A stretch of DNA of 9,284 bases from Alphaproteobacteria bacterium (GCA_021774995.1 JAJFIM010000117.1:1-9284); one strand, 5' to 3'; positions 1 to 6,983 are shown, counted from the first letter of the stretch. Translations and numbers: made by a program. The notes: generated from the sequence alone by a model not told the origin.

Positions 1-669
1 CAGGATGGCGGCGTCTTTTTTCATGTCAACGCCAATGAGAAGCTGTCCTTTAGGACCTAATTGTTGGCGCGTGTTTCGCAAAAATTCCAACGCGCCCTCC
101 GGATCAAAATTACCTATGGTCGAGCCGGGGAAAAATCCGAAATAACCTCCGGACGCGTTTTCGTTCTCATGCGGTAAAGACGGACGAGATTCCAAATGGG
201 CGGCATCGGTAAAATCCGCGCAGATAGCGCCTACTTGGATATGAGGATAGTGCCGGGCAATGAGTTCCGCGGCGCGGCGCAAATGATCGCGCGAGATATC
301 GATCGCAATATATCCAGCTGGATCGTTAAGCGCATCGAGCAGGGTTTTTATTTTGACGCTAGACCCGCTGCCATATTCGATCACCCGGCGTTTGGGACCC
401 GCATGTCTGGCCAGTTCAGGCCCGATTGTCGCGAGTAAAGAGAGTTCCGTACGCGTTGGATAATATTCCTCCAGTGTGCAAATCTGATCGAACAGAGCTG
501 AGCCATGCTCATCATAGAAATATTTGGGAGAGAGAGATTTCTGGGGCTGGGAAAGACCGCTGATGACATCGCTTAAAAAATTATCTCGCGGGGGTTCCCG
601 GTCAATAAAAAAGCTCAGCGCGGAAGGCGTTGTTTTACTGTGGGAGGAGGGGGCGTCCTGAATGTTCAT
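1..669 (-). CDS. egtD: L-histidine N-alpha-methyltransferase EgtD, 3' end outside the window
   Basis: EgtD transfers three methyl groups from S-adenosylmethionine to the alpha-amino group of histidine, giving hercynine, the first step of ergothioneine synthesis in the cytoplasm. I translated this frame by hand. It is open for 223 codons from the ATG at 669 to the window edge; the family is about 320 residues, so roughly the last 100 are missing. Visible family signatures are SPKYFYDEHGSALFDQI (47-63), EEYYPTRTE (67-75), the SAM-binding loop EYGSGSSVK (98-106), the acidic residue in AIDIS (122-126), ADF (151-153), FPGSTIGNF (180-188), whose Asn corresponds to the substrate-binding Asn of the mycobacterial enzyme, and LIGVDMKKD (211-219). 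It starts 33 bp after egtB. The spacer is pyrimidine-rich with no clear Shine-Dalgarno sequence, so translation may depend on egtB. The catalytic C-terminal part cannot be checked here. Confidence 0.95.
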   Translation of the reverse strand, partial: MNIQDAPSSHSKTTPSALSFFIDREPPRDNFLSDVISGLSQPQKSLSPKYFYDEHGSALFDQICTLEEYYPTRTELSLLATIGPELARHAGPKRRVIEYGSGSSVKIKTLLDALNDPAGYIAIDISRDHLRRAAELIARHYPHIQVGAICADFTDAAHLESRPSLPHENENASGGYFGFFPGSTIGNFDPEGALEFLRNTRQQLGPKGQLLIGVDMKKDAAIL

Positions 670-702
670 GGGGGCTCTAATGCAGGTAAGGGGGTGGGGT
701 TT

Positions 703-2055
703 TTAAGCGCCGTCACGCGCCAGACGAAAGCCCGAAAACTGCCAGCGGGCGTCCGGCTGAAAAAAATTGCGATAGGTCAAGCGAATATGGTCTCGCGGCG
801 TGGTGCAGGCGCCGCCCCGCAGGACATACTGATTGCACATGAATTTGCCATTATATTCACTCAAAGGGCCAGGTAAAGTTTGAAACCCTCTATAAGGCGC
901 GTAGGGGCTCATTGTCCATTCCCACACATCGCCAAACAACTGCTCTAAAGTTTGACTCTCGGCGGATGCGCGTGGCCGGGGAGCGTCGACAGGTGCCGCA
1001 GCCTCGGCAGTGGAGGAAAAATCTAATAAATTTGCTTGAGTTTGCGCCTCTTGGCCTGTGGAGGCGTGCTCCCATTCGCTTTCAGTGGGCAGTCTTGCGC
1101 CGGCCCAGGAGGCGTAAGCGGAAGCTTCATAAAAACTGACATGAGAGACAGGCGCGTCAAGGTCCAGGGCCATCAGCCCGCATAAAGTGTAGTGCCGCCA
1201 AGCGCCATCTTGCGCCCGCCAATAAAGCGGCGCGGTCCAGCCCTGTTTTTGCGCCAGCGCCCAGCCATCGGAAAACCAGTGCGCCGGCTCCCGGTAGCCG
1301 CCCTCGTCTATGAAGGCGAGAAACTCTCTGTTGGTCACAGGTCTAGACATCAGTTCAAAGGGACGGATGAACTCCGCATGGCGGGGACATTCATTATCGA
1401 AAGCAACTGTGGCGTCTTTCGTCAACGGGTCATGTCCAATGGGGCTTAAACCGCCTTCAAATCCGCGCCAGTGCGCGGCGCGCGGCGCGGCGCGGCGCGG
1501 CGTTTGTCTTCCTGGCGCATAGGGGGCGGGCGCCAGTGGATTGTGGGACAATACTTCCTTGATGTCCGTTAGGATCAATTCCTGGTGCTGCTGTTCGTGG
1601 TGCAGGCCTACTTCCACGGCGCAGGCGGCGCGCCCCCACGTTTTGGCGTCAGCCGCGTTAAAGAATGCAGTCATTCCTCGCTCGATATGGGCGCGGTATT
1701 CGTGGATTTCCGCAACCGTCGGACGCGAGAGCGCCCCCCGGTCCGGACGTGAGAATTGGGGCCCTACGGCGTTATAATATGAATTGAAAATATAGTCATA
1801 GCGCGCGTCCAGAACGTTATAGCCGGGTAAGTAAGGCTTTAAGATGAGTGTTTCGAAAAACCAAGACGTATGTCCCAAATGCCATTTTGTTGGACTGACC
1901 TCCTCACAGGTCTGAACAACTTGGTCTTCAATTTCAAGTGGATTGGTCAGCGCAATCGAATTGGCGCGGATGCGGTCAAACGCGGTTTGAAGTGTTTCGC
2001 GGGCCTCTGCCCTAGTCTCCAATGCCGATGTGTTGTTGAGTGTGGCGCCAGTCAT
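703..2055 (-). CDS. egtB: Ergothioneine biosynthesis sulfoxide synthase EgtB (450 aa)
   Basis: EgtB is a non-heme iron enzyme that uses O2 to join a thiol to C2 of the hercynine imidazole ring, giving the sulfoxide precursor of ergothioneine. An N-terminal DinB-like domain (about 20-170) carries the iron-binding histidines in WHLGHTSWF (58-66, H62) and HHEQQHQE (152-159, H153 and H157). A formylglycine-generating-enzyme-like domain follows (about 200-448), with RPVTNREF (238-245), ARLPTESEWE (320-329), FGDVWEWT (374-381), YNGKFM (401-406), VLRGGACTTP (411-420) and TYRNFF (427-432). SYYN (92-95) supplies two tyrosines. From memory, H62/H153/H157 and Y93/Y94 match the numbering of the Chloracidobacterium enzyme, which prefers cysteine to gamma-glutamylcysteine; the cysteine preference here is inferred. 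The linker (about 180-196) contains a GC pentamer repeat. The gene lies 48 bp after nadD and 33 bp before egtD. No strong ribosome binding site or promoter is evident. Confidence 0.95.
   Translation of the reverse strand: MTGATLNNTSALETRAEARETLQTAFDRIRANSIALTNPLEIEDQVVQTCEEVSPTKWHLGHTSWFFETLILKPYLPGYNVLDARYDYIFNSYYNAVGPQFSRPDRGALSRPTVAEIHEYRAHIERGMTAFFNAADAKTWGRAACAVEVGLHHEQQHQELILTDIKEVLSHNPLAPAPYAPGRQTPRRAAPRAAHWRGFEGGLSPIGHDPLTKDATVAFDNECPRHAEFIRPFELMSRPVTNREFLAFIDEGGYREPAHWFSDGWALAQKQGWTAPLYWRAQDGAWRHYTLCGLMALDLDAPVSHVSFYEASAYASWAGARLPTESEWEHASTGQEAQTQANLLDFSSTAEAAAPVDAPRPRASAESQTLEQLFGDVWEWTMSPYAPYRGFQTLPGPLSEYNGKFMCNQYVLRGGACTTPRDHIRLTYRNFFQPDARWQFSGFRLARDGA
1481..1500. repeat. (CGCGG)x4 pentanucleotide tandem repeat inside egtB
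   Basis: Four perfect tandem copies of CGCGG lie within a wider C/G-only tract at about 1473-1502. On the coding strand the tract encodes an Arg/Ala/Pro linker (about residues 186-194) between the DinB-like and FGE-like domains of EgtB. The unit is five bases long, so gain or loss of one copy would shift the egtB frame. Confidence 0.8.
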
Positions 2056-2103
2056 GGATTCGTCAACCGTCTTACGCTTGTTAGAATAAGGATAAAAAAT
2101 GAG

Positions 2104-2709
2104 CTACCCGGCGCGCGTTGCGCGGAGTTGCGTGGATGAGGCAGAGTGAAGTCGATCTATAATAAGCGTCCACGCTGGCGGCCTTGTTGTCGGAAGCAGG
2201 ACAGCCTGCTCCGGATTCTGGCGGTAAACGTGATACCGGCAGGCCGCCTTGCTCAATCCTGCAGATAAATGATAGCGAGGCCTGGCGATCACTGCAACCG
2301 GCAGGGCCAAAATAATCTCGGTCCAGTGCTTCCACCGCGGTAATTGAATAAAGTTGTCCGCGCCCATCACCCAAACAAATCTGACGTCTGGGTAGCGCGC
2401 TTGTAAAAGCCGAATGGCGTCGATGGTGTAATGCGCGCCCAGTCTTTTTTCCACATCCGCGACATGCAGGCGCGGATGGCGCGCTATGACGCGCGCACTT
2501 TGCATACGGCGCTCAAGAGACGCGGTGGGCCGCTGTTTTTTAAGGGGGTTTTGCGGCGTGACCAGCCACCAGACACTGTCCAGATTCAAGCGTTTTAGAG
2601 CCACCTCTGATATATGGCGGTGGCCCTCATGCGCCGGATCGAATGTTCCGCCCAGAAGGCCGATGCGCCTTCCCGCGCCGGTATGTTTTTCCTGAATGCG
2701 ATAATTCAT
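2104..2709 (-). CDS. nadD: Nicotinate-nucleotide adenylyltransferase NadD (201 aa)
   Basis: NadD condenses nicotinate mononucleotide with ATP to nicotinate adenine dinucleotide, the penultimate step of NAD synthesis, in the cytoplasm. The nucleotidyltransferase signature GGTFDPAHEGH (20-30) holds the HxGH-type ATP-binding site. TPQNPLK (51-57), MGADN (115-119), the Trp-Lys-His-Trp stretch at 126-129 and the C-terminal SSTQLRATR (191-199), corresponding to the family's S(S/T)xxR motif, are all present. The length of 201 residues is usual. The ATG lies 14 bp after the proA stop and has no purine-rich Shine-Dalgarno sequence, so coupling to proA translation is likely. In many Alphaproteobacteria rsfS and rlmH follow nadD; here egtB follows instead after 48 bp, with no convincing terminator between them. 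Confidence 0.95.
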   Translation of the reverse strand: MNYRIQEKHTGAGRRIGLLGGTFDPAHEGHRHISEVALKRLNLDSVWWLVTPQNPLKKQRPTASLERRMQSARVIARHPRLHVADVEKRLGAHYTIDAIRLLQARYPDVRFVWVMGADNFIQLPRWKHWTEIILALPVAVIARPRYHLSAGLSKAACRYHVYRQNPEQAVLLPTTRPPAWTLIIDRLHSASSTQLRATRAG

Positions 2710-2723
2710 GGGTCAGCGCAATT

Positions 2724-4022
2724 TCACGGGCGGATCTGCCCAGAACCGCGCACGATGTATTTGAATGTGGTGAGCTGTTCGGCGCCGACAGGTCCGGGGC
2801 TGTGGAGTTTTCCGGTGGAAATACCGATCTCGGCCCCCATGCCGAACTCACCGCCATCGGCAAATTGCGTTGATGCGTTATGCAGCACAATCGCGCTGTC
2901 CGCGCGGGCCAGGAAACGCTCGGCGTTATCAGCGTTGTCCGTAACAATGGATTCGGTGTGATGTGAACCATAAACGGCGATATGATTGATGGCGGCGTCA
3001 ACGCCATCGACAATTTTAACCGCCAGAATAGGCCCGAGATATTCGGTTGACCAATCTGACTCTGTGGCTGGTTGAATCCGAGAGTCGATGGCGCAGGCGG
3101 ATTTGTCGCCGCGCACTTCGCATCCCGCTTCGATGAGATCCGAGACGATGGGCGCGAGCGCATTTTCAGCGATTGCGCGATCAATGAGGAGGGTTTCCGC
3201 CGCGCCGCAAATGCCGGTGCGGCGCATTTTAGCATTGATCACAATTGCGCGCGCCATTTTCAAATCTGCGCAGCCATCCACATAGATGTGGCAATTGCCT
3301 TCCAGATGGCTGAGCACCGGAACGCGGGCTTCTCTTTGAACCCGTTCAACAAGGCTTTTGCCGCCTCTGGGGATGATGACGTCAATGGCGCCTTTGATGC
3401 CGCCCAGCATGATCCCAACGGCAGCCCGGTCAGTGGTGGGGATGAGTTGAATGGCGGCTTGCGTCAGACCCGCTTGCATCAGGCCGTCTACGAGGCAGGC
3501 GTGAATGGCGCGGCTGGAGTGGCGGCTTTCCGATCCGCCCCTTAAAATTGCTGCATTGCCGGCCTTAAGACATAGTGCGCCCGCATCCGCCGTTACATTA
3601 GGGCGGCTTTCGTAAATTATTCCGATCACGCCCAGTGGTACGCGCACGCGGGATATGCGCAATCCATTGGGGCGCTCCCATGACGCCATGGTCTCTCCTA
3701 CCGGATCGGGAAGGGCGGCAATTGCCTCTATTCCATTTGCCATAGCTTTGATGCGATCGGCGTTCAGTTTGAGCCGGTCAAGAAAAGCATCACTGATTCC
3801 CTTCTCTTTGGCGGTTGAAATATCAAGCTTGTTTGCTTGTATTATCTTATCGCTCTGTGAGCGGATGGCATCGGCCATGCGCCCAAGCGCAGTGTTTTTA
3901 GCGTCACTTTCCGTTGCCGCCAATAAGGTTGCCGCGCGGCGCGCGGCGCGCCCCAGATCAGCCATGAAGCAGTCTAGATCTTCTATCTTACCGGGGATAA
4001 TAGTTGCGGATTTGACCGTCAT
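2724..4022 (-). CDS. proA: Gamma-glutamyl phosphate reductase ProA (432 aa)
   Basis: ProA reduces gamma-glutamyl phosphate with NADPH to glutamate 5-semialdehyde, which cyclises to pyrroline-5-carboxylate, the second step of proline synthesis. It belongs to the aldehyde dehydrogenase superfamily. Visible motifs are VPLGVIGIIYESRPNVTADA (128-147), GNAAILRGGSE (155-165), IPRGGKSLVERV (217-228), the catalytic cysteine C272 in RRTGICGAAE (267-276), and the C-terminal ADGGEFGMGAEIGISTGKLH (388-407) followed by GPVGAEQLTT (410-419). The protein is about 15 residues longer than the usual 417. The first ATG is preferred over Met20 (ATG at 3965) because AGGA lies 7 bases upstream of it, while Met20 has no such site. 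It starts 41 bp after proB and ends 14 bp before nadD, within the same apparent operon. Confidence 0.97.
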   Translation of the reverse strand: MTVKSATIIPGKIEDLDCFMADLGRAARRAATLLAATESDAKNTALGRMADAIRSQSDKIIQANKLDISTAKEKGISDAFLDRLKLNADRIKAMANGIEAIAALPDPVGETMASWERPNGLRISRVRVPLGVIGIIYESRPNVTADAGALCLKAGNAAILRGGSESRHSSRAIHACLVDGLMQAGLTQAAIQLIPTTDRAAVGIMLGGIKGAIDVIIPRGGKSLVERVQREARVPVLSHLEGNCHIYVDGCADLKMARAIVINAKMRRTGICGAAETLLIDRAIAENALAPIVSDLIEAGCEVRGDKSACAIDSRIQPATESDWSTEYLGPILAVKIVDGVDAAINHIAVYGSHHTESIVTDNADNAERFLARADSAIVLHNASTQFADGGEFGMGAEIGISTGKLHSPGPVGAEQLTTFKYIVRGSGQIRP

Positions 4023-4029
4023 TTATATT

Positions 4030-4033
4030 TCCT
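4030..4033 (-). promoter_or_regulatory. Shine-Dalgarno sequence of proA
   Basis: The minus strand reads CAGGAAATATAA just before the ATG, placing AGGA 7 bases upstream. This supports the longer ProA start at 4022 over the internal Met20. Confidence 0.65.
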
Positions 4034-4063
4034 GTTGCCGTTTTCTTCGGCGTTTTGGCGGCG

Positions 4064-5224
4064 TTATGTCTTTCGGGGCAGTACCAGGTCATCCGCGTGG
4101 ATCATTGCCGTGCGTCCACGGTACCCCAGAAGCACTGGAATTTCACTGCTTTTATGCCCCATGATTTTGCGGGCGTCGCTAAGGGAATAGGCGCTGAGAC
4201 CCCGGCCGATATCACGCCTCTTTTGGTCCTGAATGAGTACGGCGTCGCCCCGTTCAAACGCTCCGATGACGTCCGTGACGCCAGCGGGCAGAAGGCTTTT
4301 TCCCTGCCTGAGCGCCCGCGCCGCGCCGTCATCAACTATAAGGGCGCCTTTTGGGTCGAGGGCGCCTGCAATCCATTGTTTGCGGGCCCTCCCCGGCGTC
4401 GAGTGGGGCGAGAACCATGTGCATGGCGCGCCCGCCTCAAGCGTGCTGATAGGCGCCGCTTCATGGCCATTGGCGATCACCATGTGGCAACCCGCCTGTA
4501 GGCAAATGCGCGCCGCCATAAGTTTGGTTGTCATACCGCCGGAACCCAGACGCATGGCGTCGCGCGGGCTCACTGTTCCAGCCATTGCTTCAATGTCGGG
4601 CGTGATTTCTTTCACATGGTCAATATGGGTGGCGTTCGTATCATTACGTGGATCTGACGTATACAATCCGTCAATATCAGAAAGTAAAATCAAACAATCG
4701 GCGCTCGTCATCTGGGCCACGCGCGCCGCCAATCTGTCATTATCCCCATAACGGATCTCAGTGGTGGCGACAGTGTCATTTTCATTGATGACCGGAACGG
4801 CCCCCAGCCCTAACAAGGCATTCAAAGTTGAGCGGGCGTTCAAATATCGGCGACGCTCTTCAGAATCAGCAAGGGTCAAAAGAATCTGTGCAATTGTTAT
4901 GTTATGAGGACGTAGAGCTTCTTCATACGCATGGGCTAGGTGTATTTGACCCGCCGCCGCCGCCGCCTGGTTTTCCTCCAATTTCAGTTCGCCGGCAGGC
5001 AGCCCCAGTGCTTGTCTGCCGAGCGCGATGGCGCCTGACGAAACGATCATGACCTCTTGTCCGCGTGCTTTCAGAGCGGCGATGTCGGCGGCGAGTGATG
5101 TCAGCCACGCCGAATTGACACTTTCCTTGGAAGGGGGAGCAATCAAAGTCGAGCCGATTTTGATGATAATGCGCCGGGCCTGGGTGAGAAACCGGTTTTT
5201 TTCGGTAAGGCGATTAGTTTTCAT
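4064..5224 (-). CDS. proB: Glutamate 5-kinase ProB with C-terminal PUA domain (386 aa)
   Basis: ProB phosphorylates the gamma-carboxyl of glutamate with ATP, giving the labile gamma-glutamyl phosphate that ProA reduces. It is normally the proline-feedback-inhibited step. The amino acid kinase domain (about 16-260) shows RIIIKIGSTLI (18-28), MIVSSGAIALG (59-69), QAAAAAGQ (86-93), PVINENDTVATTEIRYGDND (144-163), LLSDIDGLYTSDP (180-192) and GSGGMTTK (227-234), where the family more often has GTGGM. A PUA domain follows at about 290-372, including KGALIVDDGA (292-301) and GRGLSAYS (340-347). The length is near the usual 370. GAGGT lies 6 bases before the ATG, in the 13-bp gap after obgE, so obgE, proB and proA look co-transcribed. 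No ProC gene is present in the window. Confidence 0.97.
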   Translation of the reverse strand: MKTNRLTEKNRFLTQARRIIIKIGSTLIAPPSKESVNSAWLTSLAADIAALKARGQEVMIVSSGAIALGRQALGLPAGELKLEENQAAAAAGQIHLAHAYEEALRPHNITIAQILLTLADSEERRRYLNARSTLNALLGLGAVPVINENDTVATTEIRYGDNDRLAARVAQMTSADCLILLSDIDGLYTSDPRNDTNATHIDHVKEITPDIEAMAGTVSPRDAMRLGSGGMTTKLMAARICLQAGCHMVIANGHEAAPISTLEAGAPCTWFSPHSTPGRARKQWIAGALDPKGALIVDDGAARALRQGKSLLPAGVTDVIGAFERGDAVLIQDQKRRDIGRGLSAYSLSDARKIMGHKSSEIPVLLGYRGRTAMIHADDLVLPRKT

Positions 5225-5230
5225 GGGCGG

Positions 5231-5235
5231 ACCTC
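5231..5235 (-). promoter_or_regulatory. Shine-Dalgarno sequence of proB
   Basis: The minus strand reads TAAGTGAGGTCCGCCC before the ATG. It begins with the obgE stop codon, and GAGGT is spaced 6 bases from the proB start. This is the best ribosome binding site in the region and fixes the ProB start. Confidence 0.7.
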
Positions 5236-5237
5236 AC

Positions 5238-6293
5238 TTAAGGGCGCCAGGAGGAAGGGGTTTTGGAGGCCGCGTCTGCGCCTTTCAGCGCCGTTTGCGC
5301 CTTTTTCTCAAAGCTTATTTCCTTGACCAGCGCCCGGCAAATATCGGCAAGCCCAGCGCCGCTGACCGCAGAGAGTAAATAGATTTGATCCACCCCTGCA
5401 TCCTGAAGCGCTAGCTTGTGTCTTTTTATGTCTTCTTGGCTGACCGCATCACATTTAGTTAAGGCAAGGAGTTGTTGCTTTTGATCAATGCCATGCCCAT
5501 AGGCTGCGAGCTCTTGCTTAATAGTGGTATATGCGGACACAGCATCTTCCTGCGTTGCATCAATCAGATGCAGAAGAATTGCACACCGCTCCACATGACC
5601 TAAAAAGCGATCTCCTAACCCTACGCCATTATGCGCCCCTTCAATGAGGCCGGGAATGTCGGCGACGACAAAGTCGTATCCATCTTGCTCAGCCACGCCT
5701 AAATGAGGGTGCAATGTGGTGAAAGGGTAGTCCGCTATTTTAGGCGCCGCACGGCTGACGACCGATAAAAATGTGGATTTTCCCGCATTAGGAAGACCAA
5801 TTAATCCAGCGTCTGCGATCAGTTTGAGTTGCAGCCAGATCCAGCGCTCTTCGCCCGTCAGGCCTGAATTGGCTCGGCGCGGCGCTTGATTGGAGGGTCC
5901 TTTGAAATGCGTGTTGCCAAAGCCGCCATTGCCGCCTTTAGCCAGTAATACCCGTTCTCCGATCTGGGTAAGATCCGCAATCAGGGTCTCATTGTCGCTT
6001 TCAAACACCTGGGTGCCGACGGGAAGTTTCAGTGTGATATCGGCGCCTTTTGCCCCTGTGCGGTTTCGGCCCATGCCATGCCCGCCGACTTCGGCTTTGA
6101 AATGTTGCTGAAAGCGGTAATCGATCAGCGTGTTGAGACCGTCCACGCATGCCGCCCAAACATCGCCGCCTTTGCCCCCGTCGCCGCCGTCAGGGCCGCC
6201 GAACTCAACGCATTTCTCGCGTCGAAAGCTCACGCATCCCGCTCCGCCGCTCCCGCTGCGAATATAAATTTTGGCCTGATCCAAAAATTTCAT
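5238..6293 (-). CDS. obgE: Obg-family GTPase ObgE/CgtA (351 aa)
   Basis: ObgE is an essential GTPase that binds the 50S subunit, helps its late assembly and links growth to the stringent response and cell cycle. The glycine-rich N-terminal Obg domain (1-159) starts MKFLDQAKIYIRSGSGGAGC and includes FGGPDGGDGGKGGD (31-44), GGHGMGRNRTGAKG (70-83) and LAKGGNGGFGN (118-128). The G domain has G1 GLPNAGKST (166-174), switch I YPFTTLHPHLGV (189-200), G3 DIPGLIEGA (212-220), G4 TKCD (279-282, where NKxD is canonical) and G5 SAVSG (308-312). The short tail lacks the OCT domain of Firmicutes homologues, as is usual in Proteobacteria. AGG lies 7 bases before the ATG. It follows the GNAT gene by 56 bp and precedes proB by 13 bp. 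Confidence 0.97.
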   Translation of the reverse strand: MKFLDQAKIYIRSGSGGAGCVSFRREKCVEFGGPDGGDGGKGGDVWAACVDGLNTLIDYRFQQHFKAEVGGHGMGRNRTGAKGADITLKLPVGTQVFESDNETLIADLTQIGERVLLAKGGNGGFGNTHFKGPSNQAPRRANSGLTGEERWIWLQLKLIADAGLIGLPNAGKSTFLSVVSRAAPKIADYPFTTLHPHLGVAEQDGYDFVVADIPGLIEGAHNGVGLGDRFLGHVERCAILLHLIDATQEDAVSAYTTIKQELAAYGHGIDQKQQLLALTKCDAVSQEDIKRHKLALQDAGVDQIYLLSAVSGAGLADICRALVKEISFEKKAQTALKGADAASKTPSSWRP

Positions 6294-6349
6294 CGGTTAA
6301 CCTGATTTATGCAATGCTCAGCAATTAAATGATGGCGCCGCTTTTTTGA

Positions 6350-6913
6350 TTAGTGTGTTGCCTGTTCCCGCCATGGCGCGCGTTTCAAGACCATCTGTTT
6401 GCACTGAACCGTTGATTTGCGAGCCGTACTGACAAGATTGCAGATTTCTCCAGTATAGTGAAAGCCGGTTTTTTCTAAAACCCGCGCGGAAGCGGCATTA
6501 TCGATAAAATGACCCGCCGTGATTTGCTTCAGTTTCAGGGTTTCAAAGCCAAAATCCGCGATGGTTTTGACCGCTTCCGTCGCAAGTCCATGGCCCCAAC
6601 TTTTCCGGCTCAGCCAATACCCAATCTCAGCCGTTCCGTTGACGGTATCGTTAAGTCCAATGAGGCCGCAAGGCTGCGTGTTGAAAATAGAAAAGATGTA
6701 GTCCGTACCCGCTTGAGCTTGCGAAACCCACTCGTGTATAAAGCGGAGGACGTTCGCGCGGGTTTGCGGGTAGGGAATTGACAGAGTCATTTTGGCGATG
6801 TCGTAATCGTTTGAGCGCACCGCGATCCAATCGGCGTCATCAAGCGTTACAGGCCGTAATCGCAGACGGTCGGATTTTAAGGTGATATTGCGTAGGTCTT
6901 TGGTCATGATCAT
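6350..6913 (-). CDS. GNAT-family N-acetyltransferase, RimJ/RimL-like (187 aa)
   Basis: This protein is predicted to transfer an acetyl group from acetyl-CoA to an amine. The layout is that of the RimJ/RimL (Acetyltransf_3) branch of the GNAT fold: strand 1 LKSDRLRLRPVTLDDADWI (12-30), beta4 AEIGYWLSRKSWGHGLATEA (95-114) containing the acetyl-CoA pyrophosphate loop (RKSWGHGLA, 103-111), and the C-terminal NAASARVLEKTGFHYTGE (139-156). The branch includes enzymes that acetylate ribosomal protein N-termini, but many members have other substrates, so I give no gene symbol. It sits between rpmA and obgE, directly after a terminator. Two in-frame ATGs lie at 6913 and 6907, and the upstream sequence is mostly T and A with no Shine-Dalgarno sequence. 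Its substrate is unknown; its place among ribosome genes only suggests a ribosomal role. Confidence 0.9.
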   Translation of the reverse strand: MIMTKDLRNITLKSDRLRLRPVTLDDADWIAVRSNDYDIAKMTLSIPYPQTRANVLRFIHEWVSQAQAGTDYIFSIFNTQPCGLIGLNDTVNGTAEIGYWLSRKSWGHGLATEAVKTIADFGFETLKLKQITAGHFIDNAASARVLEKTGFHYTGEICNLVSTARKSTVQCKQMVLKRAPWREQATH

Positions 6914-6926
6914 AAATGATGGTATT

Positions 6927-6955
6927 AAAAAAGGGAGACGGTGACCCCATCTCCC
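6927..6955 (-). terminator. Rho-independent terminator after rpmA
   Basis: In the minus-strand RNA, GGGAGAUGG pairs with CCGUCUCCC around the 5-base loop GGUCA, followed at once by six U. The stem is 9 bp with one internal U-G wobble. On the plus strand the same position is a C/A mismatch, so the hairpin favours minus-strand transcription. It lies 28 bp after the rpmA stop and 13 bp before the GNAT start, ending or attenuating the rplU-rpmA transcript. Confidence 0.85.
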
Positions 6956-6983
6956 CCATCATTTGAAGACCACCGCGCTTTAG

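Noticed and set aside
2056..2080. TTGACG on the minus strand before egtB as a -35 box
   Set aside because: It lies about 6 bases from the egtB start, with no room for a -10 element and a leader.
2079..2130. Possible terminator at the end of nadD (GCGC-AAC-GCGC followed later by TTTTTT)
   Set aside because: The stem is only about 4 bp and the T-run starts more than 10 bases after it, so it does not form an intrinsic terminator.
2627..3235. 202-codon minus-strand open frame overlapping nadD and proA
   Set aside because: It is a different frame inside proA with no recognisable domain; proA runs through the region with its catalytic cysteine and C-terminal motifs intact.
3072..3545. 157-codon open frame on the plus strand
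   Set aside because: It lies fully antisense to proA, whose conserved motifs span the region. The translation matches no family I know and has no upstream signals.
3655..4164. 169-codon plus-strand open frame over the start of proA and the end of proB
   Set aside because: It is antisense to two well-supported genes and its composition mirrors their codon bias.
4948..4969. CCG trinucleotide run in proB
   Set aside because: It encodes the alanine stretch in the conserved QAAAA-GQ motif of ProB, so it follows from protein conservation and is in frame.
2104..5224. Functional link between ProB gamma-glutamyl chemistry and gamma-glutamylcysteine for EgtB
   Set aside because: ProB makes gamma-glutamyl phosphate for proline synthesis and does not make gamma-glutamylcysteine; no egtA-type ligase is present.
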